6,767 nt of DNA from Clostridia bacterium. GTDB taxonomy: Bacteria; Bacillota_A; Clostridia; Christensenellales; Aristaeellaceae. Under the pieces are notes generated by a model. The model was not told the origin of the DNA. It was given only the letters and a program-made list of their open reading frames with translations, and did no database searches. The position numbers were made by a program, and so were the translations under genes. Positions 1-6,761 of the stretch are shown in pieces; position 1 is the first letter of the stretch, and every line of letters starts with the position of its first letter. Location: the NCBI GenBank assembly GCA_017432405.1, contig JAFRJF010000132.1:1-6767 (forward strand), read 5' to 3'.

Positions 1-2564
1 TCAAACAGCTTGTTCAGCGCGTCGATGGGCGTCATGCTGACCACGTCCAGCGCTGCGATCTCCTGCACCAGCTCCATCGGCTGGAAGTCCATAAGGCCGA
101 GCTGGCGGTCCTGGGGCTTCTTGCGGTCGTCCAGTATGTTCTGGCCGATGGTGCCCCGGGTCTGCCCCTCCACCTCCAGCCGCGCCATGATCTGGCGTGC
201 CCTGGCGATCAGCGACTTGGGCAGGCCTGCCAGCCGCGCCACGGAGACGCCGTAGCTGCGGTCTGCGCCGCCCCGGACGATCTTGCGCAGGAAGATCACG
301 TCCTCCCCCTGCTCCTTGGCGGTGATTCGGAAGTTGACCACGCCCTCCAGCTGGCCCTCCAGCTCGGACAGCTCGTGGTAGTGGGTGGCGAACAGCGTGC
401 GCGCGCCGCACTTGGGCCCCGCGATGTACTCCACCGCCGCCCAGGCGATGGACAGGCCGTCGAAGGTCGAGGTCCCCCGCCCCACCTCGTCCAGGATCAG
501 CAGGCTCTTTGGGGTGGCGAACTTCAGTATCGTGGCCATTTCGCTCATCTCCACCATGAAGGTGGACTGGCCGCCGTACAGGTCGTCCGACGCGCCGATG
601 CGGGTGAATATCCGGTCGGTGATGGCGATGTCGGCGGCGGTGGCCGGCACGAAGGAGCCCATGTGGGCCATCAGCACGATCAGCGCCACCTGGCGCATGT
701 AGGTGGATTTGCCCGCCATGTTCGGGCCGGTGATGATCATCACCCGCTCCTGCTGGGTCAGGGCCGTGTCGTTGGGCACGAACCGCTCCCGACCGATGGA
801 AGCCTCCACCACGGGATGGCGCCCGTTTTCGATGGTGTACCTGCCCTCGTCATTGATGGACGGCCGAACATAATTGTATTCGGAGGCCACCCTGGCCAGG
901 GACAGCAGCACGTCCAGCGTCTTGAGCCCCGTCACGGTGCCCTGGAGCCGGGCCAGGCTCTGCTTGAGCTGCTCCCTTATCTCGCAGAACAGCGAATACT
1001 CCAGCCGAATGGCGTTTTCCTCCGCCCCGAGGATCTTGCTCTCCAGCGCCTTGAGCTCCTCGGTGATGAAGCGCTCGGCGTTGGCCAGGGTCTGTTTGCG
1101 GACGTAGTCATAGGGCACCTGGTCGTAAAAGGACTTGGTCACCTCGATGTAATAGCCGAACACCCGGTTGTAGCCCACCTTGAGGTTTTTGATGCCGGTG
1201 CGCTCCCGCTCCCTTGCCTCCAGGCCCGCCAGGTATTCCTTGCCGTGGCTGCCGATCTGGCGCAGCTCGTCAAGCTCGGCGCTGTAGCCCTCCCGGATCA
1301 TGCCGCCGTCCCGCACGGAGATGGGCGCGTCCGGGGAAATGGCCCGGCGCAGCGTATCCGTCAGCGCCTTCAGCGGGTCCAGGACTTCCATCGTCTGGCG
1401 AATCAGCTCCGAATGCAGCTCACCGCAGTACTCCCGAATCAGCGGCACGCAGTCCAGCGTGGCCACCAGCGCTAGGCAGTCCCGGGCGTTGACGGTGTCG
1501 TAGGCGATCCTGCTGAGCAGGCGTTCGACGTCATAGACGCTGTCAAAGGTCTGCCGCAGGCTCTCGGCGGTCATCGGGTTTTCGATCAGCTCCCCGACGG
1601 CGTCCAGCCGGGCCTCGATCTGCGCCCTGTCCTTCAGTGGCCGCTCGATCCACGCGCGCAGCAGGCGGCTTCCCATGGCGGTGCCGGTCTTGTCCAGTAT
1701 CCACAGCAGCGAGCCCTTTCGGCTCTTGCCCCGGGCCGTCTCCACCAGCTCGAGGTTTCTCAGCGCCACCCGGTCCAGCGCCATGTAAGCGGCGCTCTCG
1801 TAGGGCTTCGCGGTCAGTATGTGGGCGAGGGCGTTCTTCTGGGTGCGGGTCAGGTAGCCCAGCAGCGCCCCGGCGGCGCAGACCGCCAGACGCTGGCCGT
1901 CAAAGCCCAGTTCGGATATCGACTTTCCGAAGTGGGCGGTCATCGCCTTCGAGGCGACGGCATAGGCGAAGGACTCATCCCCCAGCGCCTCCGCCTTCTG
2001 GGCGCGCTCGCTCTCAAGCTCGGAAAACGCTTCCCTGTCGTTGACGATCACCTCGCTGGGCGACAGGCGCGCCAGCTCGTCGGACAGGTTCGCCCGGGCG
2101 TCCTGGATCTGGTACAGGAAAAATTCGCCGGTGGACACGTCGCAGAAGGCGCAGCCCGCCCGGTTCTTCTGCAGGCATATGGCCGCGATGTAGTTGGCCT
2201 TGCGATCCTCCAGCATGTTGCTCTCGATCACCGTGCCCGGCGTCACCACCCGGATGACCTCCCGCTCCACCAGCCCCTTGGTGGTGGCCGGGTCGGTCAT
2301 CTGCTCGCAGATGGCCACCTTGTAGCCCTTCTCGATCAGCTTCTGCAGGTAGGTGTCCACCGCGTGATAGGGCACGCCGCACATGGGCGCGCGCTCGGAC
2401 AGGCCGCAGTCCTTGCCCGTCAGCGTCAGCTCCAGCTCCCGGGAGACCAGCTTGGCGTCCTCGAAGAACATCTCGTAGAAGTCCCCCAGGCGATAAAACA
2501 GTATCGTGCCGGGGTACTGCTCCTTGATGTTCAGGTATTGCTGCATCATCGGCGTCACGGGCAT
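1..2564 (-). CDS. mutS: DNA mismatch repair protein MutS (3' end cut by window edge)
   Basis: MutS binds base mismatches and small loops in newly replicated DNA and uses ATP to recruit MutL. I read 854 codons without a stop from the ATG at 2564; the last full codon is Phe and two bases (GA) remain, so only the last few residues are missing (family length about 850-880). The N-terminal mismatch-reading motif is F29-Y30-E31 within GDFYEMF. The ATPase domain carries Walker A GPNMAGKST (residues 613-621), Walker B ending in D692-E693, then GRGTSTFDG, and the FATHYHEL switch (725-732). Near the C-terminus QLGLMDF (821-827) fits the beta-clamp binding motif known in MutS proteins. The start is supported by GAGGTGA at 2576-2570, 5 nt upstream. 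It is the last visible gene of the minus-strand operon; mutL often follows in related genomes but would lie outside the window. No frameshift was found when all codons were read. Identity is certain. Confidence 0.97.
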   Translation of the reverse strand, partial: MPVTPMMQQYLNIKEQYPGTILFYRLGDFYEMFFEDAKLVSRELELTLTGKDCGLSERAPMCGVPYHAVDTYLQKLIEKGYKVAICEQMTDPATTKGLVEREVIRVVTPGTVIESNMLEDRKANYIAAICLQKNRAGCAFCDVSTGEFFLYQIQDARANLSDELARLSPSEVIVNDREAFSELESERAQKAEALGDESFAYAVASKAMTAHFGKSISELGFDGQRLAVCAAGALLGYLTRTQKNALAHILTAKPYESAAYMALDRVALRNLELVETARGKSRKGSLLWILDKTGTAMGSRLLRAWIERPLKDRAQIEARLDAVGELIENPMTAESLRQTFDSVYDVERLLSRIAYDTVNARDCLALVATLDCVPLIREYCGELHSELIRQTMEVLDPLKALTDTLRRAISPDAPISVRDGGMIREGYSAELDELRQIGSHGKEYLAGLEARERERTGIKNLKVGYNRVFGYYIEVTKSFYDQVPYDYVRKQTLANAERFITEELKALESKILGAEENAIRLEYSLFCEIREQLKQSLARLQGTVTGLKTLDVLLSLARVASEYNYVRPSINDEGRYTIENGRHPVVEASIGRERFVPNDTALTQQERVMIITGPNMAGKSTYMRQVALIVLMAHMGSFVPATAADIAITDRIFTRIGASDDLYGGQSTFMVEMSEMATILKFATPKSLLILDEVGRGTSTFDGLSIAWAAVEYIAGPKCGARTLFATHYHELSELEGQLEGVVNFRITAKEQGEDVIFLRKIVRGGADRSYGVSVARLAGLPKSLIARARQIMARLEVEGQTRGTIGQNILDDRKKPQDRQLGLMDFQPMELVQEIAALDVVSMTPIDALNKLF

Positions 2565-2606
2565 GGGATTCACCTCGCATTGGTAATCGGCGTCTTCGAC
2601 CGCTGT

Positions 2607-2624
2607 GGCGGCTCTCAGGCCGCC
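2607..2624 (-). other. G+C-rich hairpin between the YlbF-family gene and mutS
   Basis: GGCGGC and GCCGCC form a perfect 6-bp stem around a 6-nt loop in the 79-nt spacer, the widest gap in the operon. No run of T follows on either strand, so it does not look like a Rho-independent terminator. It could be an RNA processing or stability element that sets the mutS level relative to upstream genes, but a stem of this size can occur by chance in G+C-rich DNA. Confidence 0.3.
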
Positions 2625-2643
2625 GCTTAAATTACGTCGCTTA

Positions 2644-3039
2644 TTAATGGCACCCCGGGCAGGACGCGCAGCTGCCGGAGCAGCCCGAGGGCTCTTGCAT
2701 CTCGCCGGTGACGATGAACTGGAGCACCTGGTTGATCTGGCCGATCAGGGCGTTGAATGCGTTGCGCGCCTCGGTCAGCGCCACGATGTCGTCCATCATC
2801 TGAAGCCGCTCCTGGGCCTCGTCCATCTCGTCGGAGATGCGCTTCAGCGCGCCGGGATCGGGGTTTTCGGACTGCATCATGCTCTGCAGCGCCTGACGCT
2901 TTTCAAGGTATTCGCCCATCGTCCGCGCCGCCTCCTGGTTCTGCATCGCCCTGTCCTCGGCGGCCTTCATCTTCTGGTAGGCCTCGCTCTCCATCAGCGC
3001 CTGGCCCAGCTCCCGGGTCTTTTGAAATACTGCATCCAT
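2644..3039 (-). CDS. YlbF/YmcA-family protein with C-terminal four-cysteine tail
   Basis: This 131-residue protein is mostly charged and helical, as expected for the Com_YlbF (DUF964) family, roughly residues 4-110, with long amphipathic helices around EAYQKMKAAEDRAMQNQ and ISDEMDEAQERLQMMDD. In B. subtilis the family members YlbF (RicF) and YmcA (RicA) join YaaT (RicT) in a complex carrying [4Fe-4S] clusters that helps RNase Y process mRNAs and affects competence, sporulation and biofilm formation. The tail has C120, C124, C127 and C130 (CX3CX2CX2C), a plausible metal or Fe-S ligand set. Its place between miaB and mutS matches ymcA in Bacillus; the cysteine tail is also reminiscent of the family's cluster-binding C-termini, so I do not choose between the two names. 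The start has GGAGGA at 3054-3049, 9 nt upstream and inside the last codons of miaB; the gap to miaB is 5 nt. Two TAA stops in tandem end the gene. Family assignment is firm, exact role inferred. Confidence 0.88.
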   Translation of the reverse strand: MDAVFQKTRELGQALMESEAYQKMKAAEDRAMQNQEAARTMGEYLEKRQALQSMMQSENPDPGALKRISDEMDEAQERLQMMDDIVALTEARNAFNALIGQINQVLQFIVTGEMQEPSGCSGSCASCPGCH

Positions 3040-3044
3040 AGTGA

Positions 3045-4445
3045 TTATTCCTCCGGATTGATGATCCTGCCGCGCAGCGTATTGCGCCCGGCAGAGGTGA
3101 TTTCCACGTCGGCAAAGCGTCCGATCAGCGAAGGCTCGCCTGCGAAGTTGACCATGTGGCCCCTGGGGGTCTTGCCGCCGACGGAATGGCTGTCCCGGGT
3201 GGAGACGGCCTCCACCAGCACCTTCTCCCGCTTTCCCACCTGGGCCTCGAGCACCTCGAGGGCGATGGCCTGCTGCAGGTCGATCAGCCGCTGTATGCGC
3301 TCGCTCTTGATCGCATAGGGCGTGTCATCGGGATAGGTCGCGGCCTTCGTGCCCTTGCGGGGCGAGTAGATGAAGGTATAGGCGGCGTCAAAGCGCACCT
3401 CGCGCGCCAGGGACATCGTCTCCTCAAACTGCTCCAGAGTCTCGCCCGGAAAGCCGACGATGATGTCGCTGGTCAGTCCGATATCCGGGCAGACGGCCCG
3501 CAGCCTGCGCACCAGTTCCAGGTAGTGTCCCCGGGTATAGCTCCGGTTCATGCGCCTGAGGATCTCGTCGCTGCCCGCCTGTACCGGCAGGTGCAGCTGG
3601 GGCATCAGGTGCTTCAGCTCCCCGAAGGCACAGATCAGCTCGTCAGACAGGTCCTTGGGATGGGAGGTCATGAAGCGTATGCGGGGTATTCCCAACCGGT
3701 CGATCCGATACAGCAGCTCCGCGAATTCCGCGCCGCCGCCGCGGTAGGAAGTGACGTTCTGTCCCAGCAGCATGATCTCCTGGGCCCCCTCGTCCTGCAG
3801 CCGCAGGCATTCGGCGATGACGGCCTCCGGCGTGCGGGAGCGCTCCCGGCCCCGAACATAGGGCACGATGCAGTAGGTGCAGAAGTTGTTGCAGCCGTAC
3901 ATGATGTTGACGAAGGCGTTGAAGCGGCTTTTGCGCTTCTCGGGCATGCCCTCCACCACCTCGCCGTCGGTGTCGATGACCTCCACCACGGGGTGTTTTT
4001 CCGTCAGCATGCGGTAGACGTATTCCGGCAGACGGTACAGGTTGTGGGTGCCGTAGACCAGGTCGATGAATGGATAGCGGGCCTTCATCATCGCCGCCAT
4101 GCCCTTCTCCTGGGTCATGCAGCCGCCCACGCAGATCATCAGCTCCGGCTTGACCTTCTTCAGTTCCTTCAGCCAGATCACGTTGCCCAGCGCCTTGTTC
4201 TCGGCGTTTTCCCGCACGCAGCAGGTGTTGTAGAGGATCAGGTCCGCGTCCTCGCGAACGGGCGCATGGATCATGCCCATCTGCTCCAGCATGCCCGCGA
4301 TAGATTCGGAATCCCGCTCGTTCATCTGGCAGCCCATCGAGACGATGTGGTAGCTGCGGGGGCGCTGATCCAGGCGGCTCACCAGCTTCATGAATTCCTG
4401 CTGGCGCAGCATCTCCTCCTGGGGCACAACCGGTCTTTCCTTCAT
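3045..4445 (-). CDS. miaB: tRNA-2-methylthio-N6-dimethylallyladenosine synthase MiaB
   Basis: MiaB is a radical SAM methylthiotransferase that converts N6-isopentenyladenosine at position 37 of tRNAs reading UNN codons to its 2-methylthio form, which steadies codon pairing. The 466-residue product has all three family parts. The N-terminal UPF0004 domain has cluster cysteines C39 (MGCQMNERDSE), C75 (NTCCVRENAE) and C109 (VGGCM). The radical SAM core has C185, C189 and C192 (CNNFCTYC), followed by PYVRGRERSR. A TRAM RNA-binding domain covers about residues 402-464. GCQMNE separates it from RimO and MtaB relatives. The frame stays open upstream to 4820, but the first 125 codons of that longer frame overlap rng and carry no MiaB features; the ATG at 4445 has GAGG at 4456-4453, 7 nt upstream, and begins 14 nt after the rng stop. 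It is co-transcribed with rng and the YlbF-family gene. Identity is very secure. Confidence 0.97.
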   Translation of the reverse strand: MKERPVVPQEEMLRQQEFMKLVSRLDQRPRSYHIVSMGCQMNERDSESIAGMLEQMGMIHAPVREDADLILYNTCCVRENAENKALGNVIWLKELKKVKPELMICVGGCMTQEKGMAAMMKARYPFIDLVYGTHNLYRLPEYVYRMLTEKHPVVEVIDTDGEVVEGMPEKRKSRFNAFVNIMYGCNNFCTYCIVPYVRGRERSRTPEAVIAECLRLQDEGAQEIMLLGQNVTSYRGGGAEFAELLYRIDRLGIPRIRFMTSHPKDLSDELICAFGELKHLMPQLHLPVQAGSDEILRRMNRSYTRGHYLELVRRLRAVCPDIGLTSDIIVGFPGETLEQFEETMSLAREVRFDAAYTFIYSPRKGTKAATYPDDTPYAIKSERIQRLIDLQQAIALEVLEAQVGKREKVLVEAVSTRDSHSVGGKTPRGHMVNFAGEPSLIGRFADVEITSAGRNTLRGRIINPEE

Positions 4446-4459
4446 TTGAGAACCTCGTT

Positions 4460-5917
4460 TCAGTGTTCGCTTTGCATGGGCGTGAAGCGGTACGCCCCTT
4501 CCCCGTGCGCATCCGTGGGCGACAGCTCTGTCCGGCCCCCCTCGGGGATGCCGATCCTTTTGATCCATCCGCATACGCCGGAGGCCGCCTCCAATCGAAG
4601 CGCCGTATCGTCCCCGCCCCGCCTGCGCCGCCAGAGCTCGCGCACCGCCCTGCGCGCCGTGGCCTCGTGGGCGGGAACGACGCCGTTGCCGTCGCAGGTG
4701 GGGCAGGTGTGGGTCAGCTGGCTTGACAGGCTCTGCCGCGCCCGCTTCCGGGTCAGCTCCACCAGCCCCAGGGCGGTGATGTCCACCACACGGGTGCGGT
4801 TGCGATCGCCCGCAGCGCATTCCCGAAGCGCCGCCAGCAGCGCCTCACGGTCAGCTTCCCTTCGCATGTTGATGAAATCGACGACGACCGTGCCGCCGAT
4901 GTCCCGCAGCCGAAGCTGGCGCATCAGTTCCGTTGCGGCCTCGAGGTTGACCGCGAGGATGGTGTCGTCCGAATCCCTTTTGCCGGTATTCTTGCCGGTG
5001 TTTACATCCACGACAGTCAGGGCTTCGGTCTCCTCGATCACCAGCGAACCGCCGCTCTTCAGCCAGACGTACCGCTCCAGGGCCTTGTCCGCCTGGGCGT
5101 CCACCCTGTAGAGGTCGAAAAGCGGCGTATCGCCGGTATGCCTTTGGATTCTGTCCGCCAGCTCCGGCGCCATGCCCCCGGCCAGGGCCGTCAGGCGTTC
5201 ATGGCACGCTCTGTCGTCCGCCCAGATGGCTTCGACGTCCTCCGCCAGCATATCCCGCACCGCGTGCAGCGCCAGGTCGTTGTCGTCATAGACCAGCTTC
5301 GGTCCTTTGGTGTATTCCGCCTGCCGCCGTATATCGGCCAATCGGGCTTGCAAAGAGACATATTCCGCCCGGAGCTGAGTTTCGTCCATGCCCTGTGCCG
5401 CCGTGCGCAGTATGACGCCGTCTGTTCCATCCTGCGTCAGAGAAAGGCCGATGTTGCGCAGGCGGGCGCGTTCGTCATCGCTTGCGATCTTTTTGGACAC
5501 CCCGACATACTTTATGCCCGCCAGCAGCACCATGCTGCGACCGGGCAGTGTGATGTGGCAGGACAGACGCGCGCCCTTCGCGCCGGGTTCGGCGCGTATG
5601 GCCTGTACAAGCAGCTGCTGGCCCGGGCGCACAAGCTTTTCGATGCGCGCCTTGCCCAGCATGCCCGCCAGCGCCCTGTCGCCCTGGGCAAAAAGACGGA
5701 TGTCCCCGGCGGCGAGGAAGCCGTTTTTTTCCATGCCGATATCCACAAAGGCCGCGTTCATGCCGGGCAGCACGTTCTCCACGCGGCCCAGGTAGATGTT
5801 GCCGGACAGGTTTTCATCGTTTGGGCGCTGGTGGTAAAGCTCGCACAGCTGTCCGTCCTCGATGACCGCCAGCCGTGTCTGGTCCATCACCCGCTCCATC
5901 AACAGGACCTTTTTCAT
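4460..5917 (-). CDS. rng: Ribonuclease G (Rne/Rng family endoribonuclease)
   Basis: This endoribonuclease family cuts single-stranded, often A/U-rich RNA, preferring 5'-monophosphate ends, in rRNA maturation and mRNA turnover. The 485 residues match the short RNase G form (E. coli RNase G is about 490) and lack the long scaffold tail of RNase E. An S1-type RNA-binding domain lies near residues 37-125 (GNIYLGRVENVLPGMNAAFVDIG). R171-T172 in GVILRTAAQGM correspond to the 5'-sensor region. The metal-binding catalytic aspartates are D304 (VVDVNTGK) and D347 (VVDFINM). C405 and C408 in CPTCDGNG form the Zn-link. The last 75 or so residues are weakly conserved. The ATG at 5917 has AGGGGTGG at 5932-5925, 7 nt away and overlapping the stop codon of the preceding gene, which suggests translational coupling. 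Pairing with a TIGR03936 gene just upstream is common; having miaB just downstream is less so. Identity is secure. Confidence 0.95.
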   Translation of the reverse strand: MKKVLLMERVMDQTRLAVIEDGQLCELYHQRPNDENLSGNIYLGRVENVLPGMNAAFVDIGMEKNGFLAAGDIRLFAQGDRALAGMLGKARIEKLVRPGQQLLVQAIRAEPGAKGARLSCHITLPGRSMVLLAGIKYVGVSKKIASDDERARLRNIGLSLTQDGTDGVILRTAAQGMDETQLRAEYVSLQARLADIRRQAEYTKGPKLVYDDNDLALHAVRDMLAEDVEAIWADDRACHERLTALAGGMAPELADRIQRHTGDTPLFDLYRVDAQADKALERYVWLKSGGSLVIEETEALTVVDVNTGKNTGKRDSDDTILAVNLEAATELMRQLRLRDIGGTVVVDFINMRREADREALLAALRECAAGDRNRTRVVDITALGLVELTRKRARQSLSSQLTHTCPTCDGNGVVPAHEATARRAVRELWRRRRGGDDTALRLEAASGVCGWIKRIGIPEGGRTELSPTDAHGEGAYRFTPMQSEH

Positions 5918-5930
5918 ACCGATGCCACCC

Positions 5931-6602
5931 CTACAGCGCCATCAGCGGCGCGGGTTCGCCCGCCGCGTCCAGACCCAGCAGCATCGTGCGATGGACCCGG
6001 GCCTGGGGCGCTTCGACCCCGGCCATGTCCGCAAGCAGGCCCACCAGCAGCTCCGGCTTGATGGACTGGCTCTCGGTGAGCATCAGCCGCGCGCTGAAGC
6101 GATCCACGTCCAGCGCCTCCAGCGACAGCACGAGGGGTCGGGCGTTGATGATCTTCTCGCCGGACTTGGTCTTCTTTACCGCGTCCACGACCTCCCTCTC
6201 GAGGAAGGCCGGGATCTGGCCGATGACCGCCGGGGCGCTCTCCCCCTCCAGCCGCACCACATAATCCGACATGCGCACCAGCGACATCGGCGCGGCGTGG
6301 CGGTCGTCCACCATGCGCACCTCCAGGACCGGCAGATCCTCCGGCAGCGCGGCGCGAACAGCGTCCTCGGTGCGCTTGCGCCCCATCGGCGCGCTCAGCT
6401 TGATGTCGATGACCTCGTATTCGCTGGTCCAGCCCAATGCCAGCGCCGAGCCGAAGGACATCACCGGATGGGGATTGAAGCCCTGGCTCCAGGCGATGGG
6501 CAGTCCGGTTCGATTGACGGCGCGCTGAAAGAAGCGCTGGAGGTCCAGATGGGAAATGAAGCGCAGCCTGGGCTGCTTGCCAAAGCGTATCAGTGCCCTC
6601 AT
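5931..6602 (-). CDS. TIGR03936 / DUF2344 radical SAM-linked protein
   Basis: This 223-residue protein belongs to the DUF2344 family (TIGR03936), named because it is usually encoded beside, or fused to, a B12-binding radical SAM protein (TIGR03960); its biochemical role is not established. The conserved N-terminal block is clear: R6-F7-G8, R14-F15-I16-S17-H18-L19-D20, R23, R27-A28 and S39-Q40-G41-F42-N43-P44-H45-P46. The rest is a variable alpha/beta region without catalytic motifs I can name, and there are no membrane segments or signal peptide. The frame is open to a GTG at 6701, but that extension is A+T-rich, unlike the rest, and has no ribosome binding site. The ATG at 6602 has AAAGGAGA at 6615-6608, 5 nt upstream, and the conserved family sequence begins immediately after it. 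It is the first gene of the operon, 13 nt before rng. No radical SAM gene lies directly upstream, which is unusual. Family assignment is firm; function unknown. Confidence 0.92.
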   Translation of the reverse strand: MRALIRFGKQPRLRFISHLDLQRFFQRAVNRTGLPIAWSQGFNPHPVMSFGSALALGWTSEYEVIDIKLSAPMGRKRTEDAVRAALPEDLPVLEVRMVDDRHAAPMSLVRMSDYVVRLEGESAPAVIGQIPAFLEREVVDAVKKTKSGEKIINARPLVLSLEALDVDRFSARLMLTESQSIKPELLVGLLADMAGVEAPQARVHRTMLLGLDAAGEPAPLMAL

Positions 6603-6630
6603 GCCTGTCTCCTTTGCTTCTTTCAATAGC

Positions 6631-6667
6631 CACTTGTAAAAGTCGAGAAAGCCCGCAAATACAAGTG
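6631..6667 (-). repeat. 8-bp inverted repeat in the operon leader
   Basis: CACTTGTA (6631-6638) and TACAAGTG (6660-6667) are perfect inverted copies separated by 21 nt. In the leftward transcript they would form a stem, and the loop can add a smaller pairing of CGGG with CTCG. No T-run follows, so it is not an intrinsic terminator. It ends about 28 nt before the TIGR03936 start codon and could be an RNA leader structure or a DNA operator. Function is inferred only. Confidence 0.45.
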
Positions 6668-6686
6668 ATTTTGATACATTTATCAA
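6658..6686 (-). promoter_or_regulatory. Candidate leftward promoter B for the operon
   Basis: Read on the minus strand, TTGATA at 6686-6681 matches five of six bases of the sigma-A -35 consensus. It is followed after 17 nt by TGTATT at 6663-6658, a four-of-six -10. Transcription would begin near 6651 and leave a leader of about 50 nt before the ATG at 6602. Its -35 is one arm of the 6671-6686 inverted repeat and its -10 lies at one arm of the 6631-6667 repeat, so binding of a regulator there would block it. Confidence 0.4.
6671..6686. repeat. 6-bp palindromic dyad, possible operator
   Basis: TTGATA and TATCAA flank a 4-nt centre (CATT) to give a 16-bp dyad in the A+T-rich divergent region. 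It lies just upstream of the rightward promoter and overlaps the -35 of leftward promoter B, which is a natural place for a dimeric regulator. The size is modest and chance is possible in A+T-rich DNA. Confidence 0.35.
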
Positions 6687-6715
6687 CTGATTTTTCTCCA
6701 CTTTTGCTGTATAAT
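6687..6715 (+). promoter_or_regulatory. Candidate rightward promoter for the gene starting at 6762
   Basis: A perfect -10 hexamer, TATAAT, lies at 6710-6715. The best -35 at 17-nt spacing is CTGATT (6687-6692), matching only three of six bases, so the promoter may depend on an activator or be weak. Transcription would begin near 6722, about 40 nt before the start codon at 6762. Confidence 0.5.
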
Positions 6716-6736
6716 ATCAGTACACCACTACTTCAA
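6708..6736 (-). promoter_or_regulatory. Candidate leftward promoter A for the operon
   Basis: On the minus strand TTGAAG (6736-6731) and TATACA (6713-6708) are separated by 17 nt; each matches four of six sigma-A consensus bases. Transcription would start near 6701, giving a leader of about 100 nt that contains both inverted repeats. Its -10 overlaps the -10 of the rightward promoter, so the two could not be used at once. Confidence 0.42.
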
Positions 6737-6761
6737 CCGTACAACAAAAGGGAGAAAAACC

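Noticed and set aside
1..3. TGA (minus strand) at the very left edge as the mutS stop codon
   Set aside because: It is out of frame with mutS. The mutS frame leaves GA as the first two bases of the next codon, so the gene continues beyond the window.
375..1475. Rightward open frame of 366 codons opposite mutS
   Set aside because: It is antisense to the MutS ATPase and core domains, has biased His/Gln/Gly composition, and has no recognisable family or supported start.
2014..2580. Leftward 188-codon frame beginning ATGCGA just upstream of mutS
   Set aside because: It reads the mutS 5' region in another frame and gives a low-complexity product. The mutS start at 2564 has the correctly spaced ribosome binding site and conserved protein.
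4212..4226. Double cysteine C75-C76 in MiaB (NTCCVRENAE) as an odd cluster site
   Set aside because: The position after the cluster cysteine is variable in the family, and as far as I recall NTCC occurs in clostridial MiaB proteins. All six cluster ligands are present, so nothing unusual is implied.
4446..4820. N-terminal extension of miaB by 125 codons
   Set aside because: The extension overlaps the rng coding region in another frame and shows no MiaB similarity. The ATG at 4445 has its own ribosome binding site and gives a family-typical length.
3156..5111. Rightward open frame of 651 codons opposite miaB and rng
   Set aside because: It lies antisense to two certain genes whose motifs are complete. 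The protein is rich in His, Gln, Val, Leu and Asp, as expected from antisense reading of G+C-biased codons, and shows no recognisable domain. Long antisense frames are common in such DNA.
6603..6701. GTG start at 6701 adding 33 residues to the TIGR03936 protein
   Set aside because: No ribosome binding site precedes it, the segment is A+T-rich unlike the gene, it overlaps promoter and dyad elements, and the conserved family block starts right after the ATG at 6602.
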